Part shown: one piece after another, positions 45,901 through 54,554 of the stretch
Layout of the letters: every line of letters starts with the position of its first letter
How positions within the stretch are numbered: position 1 is the stretch's first letter
Origin: Streptomyces malaysiense
GTDB taxonomy: Bacteria > Actinomycetota > Actinomycetes > Streptomycetales > Streptomycetaceae
Direction: 5' to 3'
NCBI RefSeq assembly: GCF_000980885.2
Contig: NZ_LBDA02000009.1
Coordinates: forward strand, 1 to 61,874
DNA: 61,874 nt
The notes under the pieces: generated by a model
Told to the model about the DNA's origin: nothing
The model's database searches: none
Seen by the model: only the letters and a program-made list of their open reading frames with translations
Position numbers and translations under genes: made by a program

Positions 45901-47772
45901 ATGACCGATTCCGCACCACCCCGGCGCCTCCGCGTCCGCGCCCCGAAGCTGGTCGGCAAGGGCGGCTGGCTGAACACGGGCGGCCGCGAGTACACCCTGT
46001 CCGACCTGCGCGGCCGCATCGTCGTCCTGGACTTCTGGACCTTCTGCTGCATCAACTGCCTGCACGTCCTTGACGAGCTGCGGGAGCTGGAGCACCGGCA
46101 CCCTGACACGGTGGTGGTGATCGGCGTGCACTCCCCCAAGTTCGCGCACGAGGCGGAGCACGGCGCGGTCGTGGACGCGGTGGAGCGGTACGGCGTGGCC
46201 CACCCGGTGCTGGACGACCCCGAGCTGGCCACCTGGAAGCAGTACGCGGTGCGTGCCTGGCCGACGCTCGTGGTGATCGACCCGGAGGGGTATGTCGTGG
46301 CCCAGCACGCGGGCGAGGGGCATGTGCACGCCATCGACCGGCTGGTGACGGAGCTGGAGGCCGAACACGGGGCGACGGGCACGCTCCGCCGCGGCGACGG
46401 TCCGTACGTACCACCGGAGCCGGAGCCGACGGCACTGCGCTTCCCGGGCAAGGCCCTGCCACTGCCGTCCGGGAACCTGCTGGTCAGCGACACCACCCGG
46501 CATCAGCTGGTGGAGCTGGCGGCGGACGGGGAGACGGTCGTGCGGCGGATCGGCCAGGGCGGCCGGGGGATGACCGACGGCCCGGCGGGCCGCGCCCGGT
46601 TCCAGGAACCGCAGGGGGTGGCCCTGCTGCCCGACGGCGGCGTGGTGGTGGCGGACACCGTCAATCACGCCCTGCGCCGTTTCGACCCCGTGACGGGCCG
46701 CACCACGACCCTCGCGGGCACCGGGCGCCAGTGGAGGCGGGGGGCCGCCACCTCGGGTCCGGCCCGCGAGGTCGACCTCTCCTCGCCCTGGGACGTCGCC
46801 TGGTGGCGGGGCAGGGTGTGGATCGCCATGACGGGTGTCCACCAGCTGTGGACGTACGACCCCGAGGTCGGCACGGTCGCCGTCGCGGCCGGCACCACCG
46901 ACGAGGGCCTGGTCGACGGTCCCGCCGCCGAGGCGTGGTTCGCCCAGCCCTCCGGGCTCGCGGCCACCGCCGACCGGCTGTGGCTCGCCGACTCCGAGAC
47001 CAGCGCCCTGCGCTGGGTGGACCCCGCGGGGGTGGTGCACACCGCGGCCGGCACGGGCCTCTTCGACTTCGGGCACCGGGACGGCCCGGCCGGGCAGGCG
47101 CTCTTCCAGCACCCGTTGGGCGTCGCCGCGCTGCCGGACGGCTCGATCGCGGTCGCCGACACCTACAACCACGCGCTGCGCCGTTACGACCCGGCGACCG
47201 GCGAGGTGACCACGCTCGCCACGGATCTGCGTGAGCCCAGCGACGCGGTGCTCGTCGGCGGGGACCTCCTGGTGGTGGAGTCGGCCCGGCACCGGCTGAC
47301 CCGGCTGCGGTTGCCGGATGACGTGCTGCGCGTGGGGTCGTCGGCCTCCCGCGTCCGGCGCGCGGCCACCGAGGTCGCCCCCGGCCGGCTGCGGCTGGAC
47401 GTCGTCTTCCAGGCTCCGCGGGGGCAGAAGCCGGACACCCGGTACGGCCCCTCCACCCGCCTCCTGGTCTCCTCGACCCCGGCCGGGCTGCTGCTCGACG
47501 GCGCGGGGGAGGGCACCGGACTGAGCCGCGAGCTGGAGCTCGACGCGGCCGTCCGGGAAGGGGTGCTGCACATATCCGCGATGGCCGCGTCCTGCGACGA
47601 GGACCCGGCCGGGGACACCTCCCGGCCGAAGACCGGGGAACAGCATCCGGCCTGCCGCGTCCACCGGCGGGACTGGGGTGTCCCGGTCCGCCTCACCGAG
47701 GGCGCGACGGACCGTCTGCCGCTCGTCCTCGCGGGCGCGGACGAGCAGGAGAGCGGGTCTCAGACGCCGTAG
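45901..47772 (+). CDS. thioredoxin-like and NHL-repeat protein
   Basis: 623 residues. The N-terminal thioredoxin-like domain (about 1-160) has the redox pair in WTFCCINCLHVLDE (C50-x-x-C53). From about 175 to 480 there are repeated NHL beta-propeller blades (for example RFQEPQGVALLPDGGVVVADTVNHALRRFDP and FQHPLGVAALPDGSIAVADTYNHALRRYDP). A C-terminal beta domain holds extra cysteines (AASCDEDPAG, HPACRVHR). No signal peptide is seen, so it is probably cytoplasmic. NHLRC2 in animals has this architecture. The role may be redox signalling or protein repair; that is inferred. Confidence 0.88.
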   Translation: MTDSAPPRRLRVRAPKLVGKGGWLNTGGREYTLSDLRGRIVVLDFWTFCCINCLHVLDELRELEHRHPDTVVVIGVHSPKFAHEAEHGAVVDAVERYGVAHPVLDDPELATWKQYAVRAWPTLVVIDPEGYVVAQHAGEGHVHAIDRLVTELEAEHGATGTLRRGDGPYVPPEPEPTALRFPGKALPLPSGNLLVSDTTRHQLVELAADGETVVRRIGQGGRGMTDGPAGRARFQEPQGVALLPDGGVVVADTVNHALRRFDPVTGRTTTLAGTGRQWRRGAATSGPAREVDLSSPWDVAWWRGRVWIAMTGVHQLWTYDPEVGTVAVAAGTTDEGLVDGPAAEAWFAQPSGLAATADRLWLADSETSALRWVDPAGVVHTAAGTGLFDFGHRDGPAGQALFQHPLGVAALPDGSIAVADTYNHALRRYDPATGEVTTLATDLREPSDAVLVGGDLLVVESARHRLTRLRLPDDVLRVGSSASRVRRAATEVAPGRLRLDVVFQAPRGQKPDTRYGPSTRLLVSSTPAGLLLDGAGEGTGLSRELELDAAVREGVLHISAMAASCDEDPAGDTSRPKTGEQHPACRVHRRDWGVPVRLTEGATDRLPLVLAGADEQESGSQTP

Positions 47773-48020
47773 CCGTCGGTGTAACCCTCGCCGGTGTGGT
47801 GGTGACGGTGGTGGGGTTCCTCCTCCACGATCGGCGTCGTCGGCGGTACGACGACCCGCCGGCGCCGGGCGATACCGCTGAACGTGGCGACGCCGATCAG
47901 CCCGACGGCCATCAGGATCAGGCCGACGACCGTGAGATTGACGCCGTGCATGTGCCAGTCGGTCGCGAACGTGAGGATGGCCCCCACGGCGATGAGGATG
48001 ATGCATCCGCCGAGCCCCAT
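47760..48020 (-). CDS. small two-helix membrane protein (DUF6458 type)
   Basis: 86 residues. Two hydrophobic helices (GCIILIAVGAILTFAT and NLTVVGLILMAVGLIGVATF) are joined by the short loop DWHMHGV, followed by an Arg cluster (RRRRVVV) and a His/Glu-rich tail (EEEPHHRHHHTGEGY). The pattern matches the DUF6458 family of actinobacterial envelope proteins. It convergently overlaps the thioredoxin-NHL stop by 13 bases. Function unknown. Confidence 0.82.
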   Translation of the reverse strand: MGLGGCIILIAVGAILTFATDWHMHGVNLTVVGLILMAVGLIGVATFSGIARRRRVVVPPTTPIVEEEPHHRHHHTGEGYTDGYGV

Positions 48021-48120
48021 GAGGCTTCGCCTCCCCTTTCGGTTCCGGAATCTCCGGTGCCGTCCGGGTACCCGGCGCGGCCCCGGGTAGCCCTGCGCGC
48101 GGCGGTCTTCCGAAAACCTT

Positions 48121-48158
48121 TCCTCCGAAGGGCCGTTCGCGAGCGGCCCTTCGGAGGA
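48121..48158 (-). terminator. 15-bp perfect hairpin after the M18 peptidase gene
   Basis: TCCTCCGAAGGGCCG (48121-48135) pairs exactly with 48144-48158 across an 8-base loop, just beyond the peptidase stop codon at 48171. Confidence 0.85.
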
Positions 48159-48170
48159 ACCCGCCGCCGA

Positions 48171-49520
48171 CTAGCCCTCCAGGAAGGCCGTCAGGGCGTT
48201 GGCGAGGAGGAACGGGTCGTCGGCGCCGCACAGTTCGCGGGCGCTGTGCATGGAGAGGATCGCCACGCCGATGTCGACCGTGCGGATGCCGTGCCGGGCC
48301 GCGGTGATCGGGCCGATGGTGGTGCCGCAGGGCATGGAGTTGTTGGAGACGAACGACTGGAAGGGGACACCGGCCCGCTCGCAGGCGGCGGCGAACACCG
48401 CGCGGCCGGAACCGTCCGTGGCGTAGCGGTTGTTGACGTTCACCTTGAGGATCGGGCCGCCGTTGACGCGCGGGTGGTGCGTCGGGTCGTGCCGCTCCGC
48501 GTAGTTGGGGTGCACGGCGTGACCGGTGTCGGAGGAGAGGCACACGGTGCCGGCGAAGGCGCGGGCGCGGTCCTCGTAGGTGCCGCCGCGGGCGAACACC
48601 GAGCGCTCCAGGACGGAGCCGAGCAGCGGGCCGTCCGCGCCGGTGTCGGACTGCGAGCCGTTCTCCTCGTGGTCGAAGGCGGCCAGTACCGGGATGCGGG
48701 TGAGCGGGGCGCCCGAGGTCGCGGCCGCGGCCAGCGCGGCGGCGCCCGCGTGCACGGACAGCAGGTTGTCCATCCGCGGCCCGGCGACCAGTTCGCGGTC
48801 CCGGCCGAGGTAGGCCGGTGCCTCCACCGGGTACGTCATCAGGTCCCAGCCGGCCACCGAGTGCGCGTCCAGGCCGGCCTCCTGCTCCAGGAAGGAGATC
48901 AGGTCGCCGTCGAGCACCTCGTCGCCGAGGCCCCACACCGGCTGGAGGTGGCGCTGCTTGTCCAGCTTGAGGCCCTCGCTGCTGACCGAGCGGTCCAGGT
49001 GGATGGCGAGCTGCGGCACCCGCAGCAGCGGCCGGTCCACGTCGACCAGGACGGTGGAGCCGTCGCGCAGGGTCAGCCGGCCGGCCAGGCCCAGGTCGCG
49101 GTCCAGCCAGGAGTTCATCAGCGGGCCGCCGTAGATCTCCACGGCGACCTGCCGCCAGCCGTGCGCGCCGCTGTCCGGGCGTGGCTTGATCCGCAGGTTG
49201 GGGGAGTCGGTGTGCGCGCCGATGATGTGGAACGGCGTGTGCGGCTCGGCGCCCTCGGGGACGTACCAGGCGATGATCGCGCCGCCGCGCAGCACGTACC
49301 GGCCGCCGCTCGTGCCGTCCCAGGCGTCCGTCTCGGCGACCTGCCTGAAGCCGGCCTTCTCCAGTCGCTCGGCGACGTTCGCCACCGCGTGGTACGGCGA
49401 CGGGCTGGCCGCCAGGAAGGACATCAGGTCGTCGGTGTGACCGCGGTCGAAGGTGAGAGGTGCGCGCGCAGCGCTCGCTGGTGGGGTGACGGCGGGCGAC
49501 GGGCGGGATGGTGCGCTCAT
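48171..49520 (-). CDS. M18-family aminopeptidase
   Basis: 449 residues of the aspartyl-aminopeptidase family. Metal and catalytic residues are visible: His in GAHTDSPNLRIKPRP, Asp/Glu in FDHEENGSQSDTGA (catalytic Glu-Glu), and His in ILSMHSARELCGADD near the C-terminus. SSDTGHAVHPNY is also diagnostic. It is a binuclear zinc exopeptidase that removes N-terminal acidic residues, forming a dodecamer in the cytoplasm. The ATG at 49520 has AAGGTG six bases upstream. Confidence 0.93.
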   Translation of the reverse strand: MSAPSRPSPAVTPPASAARAPLTFDRGHTDDLMSFLAASPSPYHAVANVAERLEKAGFRQVAETDAWDGTSGGRYVLRGGAIIAWYVPEGAEPHTPFHIIGAHTDSPNLRIKPRPDSGAHGWRQVAVEIYGGPLMNSWLDRDLGLAGRLTLRDGSTVLVDVDRPLLRVPQLAIHLDRSVSSEGLKLDKQRHLQPVWGLGDEVLDGDLISFLEQEAGLDAHSVAGWDLMTYPVEAPAYLGRDRELVAGPRMDNLLSVHAGAAALAAAATSGAPLTRIPVLAAFDHEENGSQSDTGADGPLLGSVLERSVFARGGTYEDRARAFAGTVCLSSDTGHAVHPNYAERHDPTHHPRVNGGPILKVNVNNRYATDGSGRAVFAAACERAGVPFQSFVSNNSMPCGTTIGPITAARHGIRTVDIGVAILSMHSARELCGADDPFLLANALTAFLEG

Positions 49521-49540
49521 GGGATTCACCTTAACGACGG

Positions 49541-49578
49541 GCACGGGCCCGCTCCCGGTAAGGGGAGCGGGCCCGTGC
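49541..49578 (-). terminator. 16-bp perfect hairpin after the acyl-CoA dehydrogenase gene
   Basis: GCACGGGCCCGCTCCC (49541-49556), loop GGTAAG, then its exact complement at 49563-49578. It lies between the stop of the gene at 49644 and the start of the M18 gene. Confidence 0.85.
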
Positions 49579-49643
49579 GCGGAAACGACGGGGTCGTCCG
49601 GAACGTCCGGAACCGGCGTCGCGGACGGACGCCGTTCCGTGTG

Positions 49644-51470
49644 CTAGAACGCGGCCTCGTCCAGCTCCATCAGGTCCAGCTCGATGCCCGTGGAGAGCTT
49701 GCGGGCCAGGGTGACGCCCGGCAGGACGTTCGCGGCGAAGAACTTCGCCGCGGCGATCTTGCCGGTGTAGAACGCCTTGTCCTTGGCGGAGGCCGTGGCG
49801 AGCTTCTCGGCGGCGACGGCGGCACCCTTGAGCAGCAGGTAGCCGACGATGACGTCGCCGGAGGCGAGCAGCAGGCGGGTGGAGTTCAGGCCGACCTTGT
49901 AGATGTTCTTGGCGTCGTCCTGGGTGGCGGCGAGGTCGGTCAGCATCAGGCCGACGATGGCCTCCAGCTCCACGGCGGCCTTGGCCAGGTGCTCGCGGGC
50001 GCCGGACAGCTCCTCGCCGCCGGTGCCGAGCGCCAGGAACTTCTTGATGTCCTCGGCGAGCGAGTTCAGCGCGGCGCCCTGGTTGCGGACGATCTTGCGG
50101 AAGAAGAAGTCCTGGCCCTGGATCGCGGTGGTGCCCTCGTAGAGGGTGTCGATCTTGGAGTCCCGGATGTACTGCTCGATCGGGTACTCCTGGAGGAAGC
50201 CGGAGCCGCCGAAGGTCTGCAGCGACTGGGCCAGCTGCTCGTAGGCCTTCTCGGAGCCGTAGCCCTTGACGACCGGCAGCAGCAGGTCGTTGAGGGCGTG
50301 GTCGGCGGAGGCGTCCTCGCCGTTCGCCTCCTTGACCTGGATCGCGTCCTGGACCGAGGCGGTGTACATCACCAGGGCGCGCATGCCCTCGGCGTACGCC
50401 TTCTGCGTCATCAGCGAGCGGCGCACGTCGGGGTGGTGGGTGACGGTGACCTTGGGTGCGGCCTTGTCCATGAAGTTGGCCAGGTCCGGACCCTGGACAC
50501 GCTCCTTGGCGTACTCCAGGGCGTTCAGGTAGCCGGTGGACAGCGTGGAGATCGCCTTCGTGCCGACCATCATGCGGGCGAACTCGATGATGCGGAACAT
50601 CTGGCGGATGCCGTCGTGCTTGTCGCCGATCAGCCAGCCCTTGGCGGGGTGGCGGTCGCCGAAGGTCATCTCGCACGTGTTGGAGGCCTTCAGGCCCATC
50701 TTGTGCTCGACGTTGGTGGCGTAGACGCCGTTGCGCTCGCCCAGCTCGCCGGTCTCGAAGTCGAACTCGTACTTCGGCACGAGGAAGAGGGACAGACCCT
50801 TGGTGCCGGGGCCGGCGCCCTCGGGACGCGCGAGCACGTAGTGGAGGATGTTCTCCGACATGTCGTGCTCACCCGAGGTGATGAAGCGCTTCACGCCCTC
50901 GATGTGCCAGGAGCCGTCCTCCTGCTGGACCGCCTTGGTGCGGCCGGCGCCCACGTCGGAACCCGCGTCGGGCTCGGTGAGCACCATCGTGGAGCCCCAC
51001 TGCTTCTCCACGGCGATCGAGGCGATGTGCTTCTGGACCTCGTTGCCCTCCTCGAAGAGGATGCCGGCGAACGCCGGGCCGGAGGAGTACATCCACACGG
51101 CCGGGTTGGCGCCCAGGATCAGCTCGGCGTAGGCCCAGATCAGGGAGCGCGGCGAGGTGGTGCCGCCGATCTCCTCGGGCAGGCCGAGACGCCAGTACTC
51201 GGAGTCCATGAAGGCCTGGTAGCTCTTCTTGAAGGAGGCCGGGACCGGCGCCGTGTTGGTCTCCGGGTCGAAGACCGGCGGGTTGCGGTCGGCGTCGGCG
51301 AAGGACTCGGCCAGCTCGTTCTCCGAGAGGCGGGTCATCTCCTCCAGGATGCTCTTGGCGGTCTCGACGTCCATCTCCTCGAACGGGCCGGTGCCGTACA
51401 CCTTGTCGCGCCCGAGTACTTCGAAGAGGTTGAACTCGATGTCGCGGAGATTCGACTTGTAGTGCCCCAT
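49644..51470 (-). CDS. acyl-CoA dehydrogenase, FadE5-like long form
   Basis: 608 residues, the length of the FadE5-type enzyme with an extra C-terminal domain. Family segments are [17 protein letters not shown] (FAD site), [20 protein letters not shown] and [39 protein letters not shown] (catalytic glutamate in YEGTTAIQ). It starts with [20 protein letters not shown]. Mycobacterial FadE5 has broad medium- to long-chain activity and moonlights in membrane processes. An ATG at 51503 is an alternative start. The promoter region has a TACCCGCCGGTA palindrome. Confidence 0.92.
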   Translation of the reverse strand: MGHYKSNLRDIEFNLFEVLGRDKVYGTGPFEEMDVETAKSILEEMTRLSENELAESFADADRNPPVFDPETNTAPVPASFKKSYQAFMDSEYWRLGLPEEIGGTTSPRSLIWAYAELILGANPAVWMYSSGPAFAGILFEEGNEVQKHIASIAVEKQWGSTMVLTEPDAGSDVGAGRTKAVQQEDGSWHIEGVKRFITSGEHDMSENILHYVLARPEGAGPGTKGLSLFLVPKYEFDFETGELGERNGVYATNVEHKMGLKASNTCEMTFGDRHPAKGWLIGDKHDGIRQMFRIIEFARMMVGTKAISTLSTGYLNALEYAKERVQGPDLANFMDKAAPKVTVTHHPDVRRSLMTQKAYAEGMRALVMYTASVQDAIQVKEANGEDASADHALNDLLLPVVKGYGSEKAYEQLAQSLQTFGGSGFLQEYPIEQYIRDSKIDTLYEGTTAIQGQDFFFRKIVRNQGAALNSLAEDIKKFLALGTGGEELSGAREHLAKAAVELEAIVGLMLTDLAATQDDAKNIYKVGLNSTRLLLASGDVIVGYLLLKGAAVAAEKLATASAKDKAFYTGKIAAAKFFAANVLPGVTLARKLSTGIELDLMELDEAAF

Positions 51471-51551
51471 GGCGACGGCTCCGTTGAGGGATCGGCGAGG
51501 CACTGACTCCTCGCATCTGTTTCACGTACCAATAAGTAGCTACGATGATGC

Positions 51552-51563
51552 TACCCGCCGGTA
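51552..51563. promoter_or_regulatory. palindrome in the FadE5-like promoter
   Basis: TACCCGCCGGTA is an inverted TACC/GGTA repeat about 80-95 bases upstream of the FadE5-like start, followed by the AT-rich TAATAAG. Related TACCNGNNGGTA-type operators are used by fatty-acid-sensing TetR regulators in other actinobacteria; the regulator here is not in view. Confidence 0.35.
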
Positions 51564-51665
51564 ATAAGACGCAACCCCAGTCCGGCCAAGTGTGAGAAGG
51601 GTCTACTCCTGTGGGCCTTCCGGGTCCATCCCTGCGGCGGACCGGATCTCGGTACGCTTGCGCCC

Positions 51666-52148
51666 ATGTACGGATACGGCCAGCCCATGGACGGCGGCGC
51701 CGCGCAGCAGCAGTACACGTCGGGGCAGCAGCAGATGGCGGGCGGGGCCGGCGGGTACGGCCAGCAGCCGCCGCTCTATCCGGAGCCGTCCCCGCCCTCG
51801 CTCGCGGACGCGGTGCGCGCGTTCACCACCGGACAGATGTCCCCCGAGGACTTCCAGCAGACCTTCGCGACGTCGAAGGTGTACTGCCCGCGCGGTGACA
51901 CCCCCGGCTTCCTCGCCCTGCACAACACCCAGCAGCCGGTGATCCCGATGTTCACCTCGCTCAAGGAGCTGCGGCGGTACGCGGGCAAGGAGTCGAAGTA
52001 CTTCGTGATCACCGGTGCCGAGGTGATCGACCTGCTGCCGACCGGCTACGGCTTCGTCCTGGACATGGAGGGCGAGCACCGGATGGTGTTCGACGCGAAG
52101 GCCGTCGAGCAGATGGTCGATTTCGCGATGCGCCGGATGTACGGCTGA
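51666..52148 (+). CDS. SseB-family protein with Gly/Gln/Tyr-rich leader
   Basis: 160 residues. The first 45 (MYGYGQPMDGGAAQQQYTSGQQQ and onward) are low complexity and probably disordered. The rest (about 50-160: SLADAVRAFTTGQMSPEDFQQTFATSKVYCP, IPMFTSLKELRRYAGKESKYFVITGAEV, LLPTGYGFVLDMEGEHRMVFDA) matches the SseB N-terminal domain found in many Streptomyces proteins, including secretion-associated ones. It is leaderless by the TACGCT box (51653-51658). Function unknown. A long palindrome terminator follows. Confidence 0.82.
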   Translation: MYGYGQPMDGGAAQQQYTSGQQQMAGGAGGYGQQPPLYPEPSPPSLADAVRAFTTGQMSPEDFQQTFATSKVYCPRGDTPGFLALHNTQQPVIPMFTSLKELRRYAGKESKYFVITGAEVIDLLPTGYGFVLDMEGEHRMVFDAKAVEQMVDFAMRRMYG

Positions 52149-52186
52149 GCGGACGTCCGGCCGATCGGCCGGGACTCGTCGACGCG

Positions 52187-52218
52187 CGGGCCCGGAGGGA
52201 ATTCCCTCCGGGCCCGCT
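52187..52218 (+). terminator. 32-bp perfect palindrome terminator
   Basis: GCGGGCCCGGAGGGAA (52187-52202) is followed immediately by its reverse complement (52203-52218); 38 bases after the SseB stop codon. Confidence 0.85.
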
Positions 52219-52281
52219 CTGTTGTGGGTGGCAAGAAGTTCAACGCTCAACTAAAGTGAGCGTACGAAGGAGGTAGCCACC

Positions 52282-53259
52282 ATGCCTGCAGTGACCGTCG
52301 AGAACCCGTTGACGCTGCCCCGTGTGACCGCTCCCGCCGATGCCGTGGCGCGCAAGGTGCTCACCGTCACCACCGCGCCGAGCGGGTACGAGGGCGAGGG
52401 CTTCCCCGTGCGCCGGGCGTTCGCGGGGATCAATTACCGCCATCTCGACCCGTTCATCATGATGGATCAGATGGGCGAGGTGGAGTACGCGCCGGGCGAG
52501 CCCAAGGGCACCCCCTGGCACCCGCACCGCGGCTTCGAGACCGTCACCTACATCATCGACGGGATCTTTGACCACCAGGACAGCCAGGGCGGTGGCGGCA
52601 CCATCACCGACGGCGACACCCAGTGGATGACGGCGGGCGCCGGGCTGCTGCACATCGAGGCGCCGCCGGAGCACCTCGTCGTCTCGGGCGGGCTCTTCCA
52701 CGGGCTCCAGCTGTGGGTGAACCTCCCCGCCGAGGACAAGATGATGGCCCCGCGCTACCAGGACATCCGGGCCGGCAGCGTCCAGCTGCTCACCTCGCCG
52801 GACGGCGGCGCGCTGCTCCGGGTGATCGCCGGTGAGCTGGACGGCCACACGGGTCCCGGTATCACGCACACCCCGATCACCATGGTCCACGCGACGCTCG
52901 CGCCCGGCGCGGAGATCACGCTGCCCTGGCGGGAGGACTTCAACGGCCTGGCGTACGTGCTGGCGGGCCGCGGCAGCGTCGGCGCCGAGCGCCGTCCCGT
53001 GCACACGGGCCAGACGGCCGTCTTCGGCACCGGGTCCTCGCTGACCGTGCGCGCGGACGAGCGGCAGGACGGCAACACGCCGGACCTGGAGGTCGTGCTC
53101 CTCGGCGGCCGGCCGATCCGGGAGCCGATGGCCCACTACGGCCCCTTCGTGATGAACACCAAGGACGAACTGATGCAGGCCTTCGAGGACTTCCAGAAGG
53201 GCCGCCTCGGCACCGTCCCGGCCGTGCACGGAATGACGGACGAGGGCCCGGGGGCCTGA
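52282..53259 (+). CDS. pirin-family protein
   Basis: 325 residues, a bicupin. The pirin metal motif is HPHRGFETVTYIIDGIFDHQDSQGGGG, with ITDGDTQWMTAGAGLLHIEAPPEHL (second set of ligands) and LFHGLQLWVNLP. Bacterial pirins act as quercetin 2,3-dioxygenases or as metal-dependent regulators; some interfere with fatty-acid or pyruvate metabolism in Streptomyces and Serratia. A strong ribosome site (GAAGGAGG) precedes the ATG. It stands alone between the SseB gene and an AI-2E transporter. Confidence 0.92.
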   Translation: MPAVTVENPLTLPRVTAPADAVARKVLTVTTAPSGYEGEGFPVRRAFAGINYRHLDPFIMMDQMGEVEYAPGEPKGTPWHPHRGFETVTYIIDGIFDHQDSQGGGGTITDGDTQWMTAGAGLLHIEAPPEHLVVSGGLFHGLQLWVNLPAEDKMMAPRYQDIRAGSVQLLTSPDGGALLRVIAGELDGHTGPGITHTPITMVHATLAPGAEITLPWREDFNGLAYVLAGRGSVGAERRPVHTGQTAVFGTGSSLTVRADERQDGNTPDLEVVLLGGRPIREPMAHYGPFVMNTKDELMQAFEDFQKGRLGTVPAVHGMTDEGPGA

Positions 53260-53465
53260 CGGTCCGACGCCCTCCGGGGGACGGGGTGCTCCGCCGGCCG
53301 ACGAGGCCCGGAGGGGCGCCCCGTCGGCGGAACAAGCCCGTAGGGGCGGTCTTCCGGCCGGCCGGGCACCGGGGCGGGCGGCGCGCCCGCCGGGTCCGGG
53401 CGCGGCTCACCCGCCCGGACCCGCGGGGCGAGACACCCGGTGGCCGGCGTGATCCGCTGGGGGAC

Positions 53466-54554
53466 GTGCATCTGTTGCCCGAGCCCGTTCGGCGGCTTGC
53501 CGCGTGGTGCGCCGTGCTGCTGCTGGTCGCCGGGGTCGGGTGGGTCGCGGTGCGGCTGTGCGGGGAACTGCGTACGGCCGTCACCGCGGTCCTGCTCGCG
53601 CTCCTCGGCACCGCCCTGCTCGCCCCGCTGCACCGGCGCCTGGTGCGGGCCGGCGTGCAGCGCTCGTTGTCGGCCGGGCTGACCTGCGTCGCCGTCGTGG
53701 CCGTCGTCGGGGGTGCCGTCTACATCGTCGTCGCCGCCCTCGTCGACAGCGGCGACGAGATCATGGCCTCCCTGCGCAACGCCGCCAAGAGCGTCTCCCG
53801 GCACTTCGGGGCCGCCGGAACCGGCCTGGCGGACCTCACCACCAACTCCGGGGAACTGCTGCGCCGTTTCGGGGGCACGGCCGCGTCGAACGTCATCAGC
53901 GGGGTGAGCGTCGTCGGCGAGAGCATCGCGCTGGCCGTCCTCGCCCTCGTCCTGGTCTTCTTCTTCCTGCGCGACTCCCACCTCGTGGCGGGCACCCTGC
54001 GGTCCCTCGCGCCCCGGGGCACCGGCGACACCCTCGAAGCCGTCGCCCGGCGCGCCTACCGGGCCGTCGAGGGCTTCATGCGCGGCACCACCCTGATCGC
54101 CCTGATCGACGCCGTGTGCATCACCGTCGGCCTGCTCGTCCTCCGGGTGCCCGGCGCCCTCGGGCTCGGCGCGCTGGTCTTCGTCGGCGCCTACATCCCC
54201 TATCTCGGCGCGTTCATCTCCGGCGCGGTCGCGGTGCTCGTCGCCCTCGCCGACCGGGGCTTCGTGATCGCGCTGTGGGCGCTCGGGGTGGTGCTCGCCG
54301 TGCAGGTGCTGGAGGGGCATGTGCTCCAGCCCGTGATCCAGAGCCGTACCGTGCAGATGCACCCCGCGGTGGTCATGGTCACCATCACGGCCGGCGCCTC
54401 CGTGGCGGGCATCCTCGGCATGCTCCTGGCCGTCCCGCTGACCGCGGCCGCCTCCGGCGTCGTGCAGGAATTGCGCGCCCGCTACGCGCCCCCCGCGCCG
54501 TCGGGCACGGCCCCGCCGGGCCCACCGTCACCCGGCTCCCCCGACCGCTCGTAG
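53466..54554 (+). CDS. AI-2E-family (YdiK-like) membrane transporter
   Basis: 362 residues from a GTG at 53466. About eight hydrophobic helices are visible, with the family motifs ALLGTALLAPLHRRLVRAGV, VLALVLVFFFLRDS, GALVFVGAYIPYLGAFISGAVAVLVAL and LEGHVLQPVIQSRTVQMHPAVVM. The family includes AI-2 exporters and Na+/H+ antiporters, so the substrate is not certain. The longer in-frame ATG at 53286 adds an Arg/Pro-rich stretch across hairpin-prone DNA. The C-terminal 24 codons overlap the convergent phosphatase gene by 73 bases. Confidence 0.85.
   Translation: MHLLPEPVRRLAAWCAVLLLVAGVGWVAVRLCGELRTAVTAVLLALLGTALLAPLHRRLVRAGVQRSLSAGLTCVAVVAVVGGAVYIVVAALVDSGDEIMASLRNAAKSVSRHFGAAGTGLADLTTNSGELLRRFGGTAASNVISGVSVVGESIALAVLALVLVFFFLRDSHLVAGTLRSLAPRGTGDTLEAVARRAYRAVEGFMRGTTLIALIDAVCITVGLLVLRVPGALGLGALVFVGAYIPYLGAFISGAVAVLVALADRGFVIALWALGVVLAVQVLEGHVLQPVIQSRTVQMHPAVVMVTITAGASVAGILGMLLAVPLTAAASGVVQELRARYAPPAPSGTAPPGPPSPGSPDRS

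Noticed and set aside
47796..51506. 1236-codon plus-strand frame over the M18 and FadE5-like genes
   Set aside because: Antisense shadow of two conserved enzymes; no domain or plausible start.
51529..51542. Possible parS at GTTTCACGTACCAA
   Set aside because: Only the left half matches; the right half (ACCAA) has no similarity to GAAAC, so it is not a palindrome.
53286..53465. N-terminal extension of the AI-2E protein from the ATG at 53286
   Set aside because: The stretch is Arg/Pro-rich and built on hairpin-prone intergenic DNA; the GTG at 53466 has a GGGGGA site and leads directly into the first helix.
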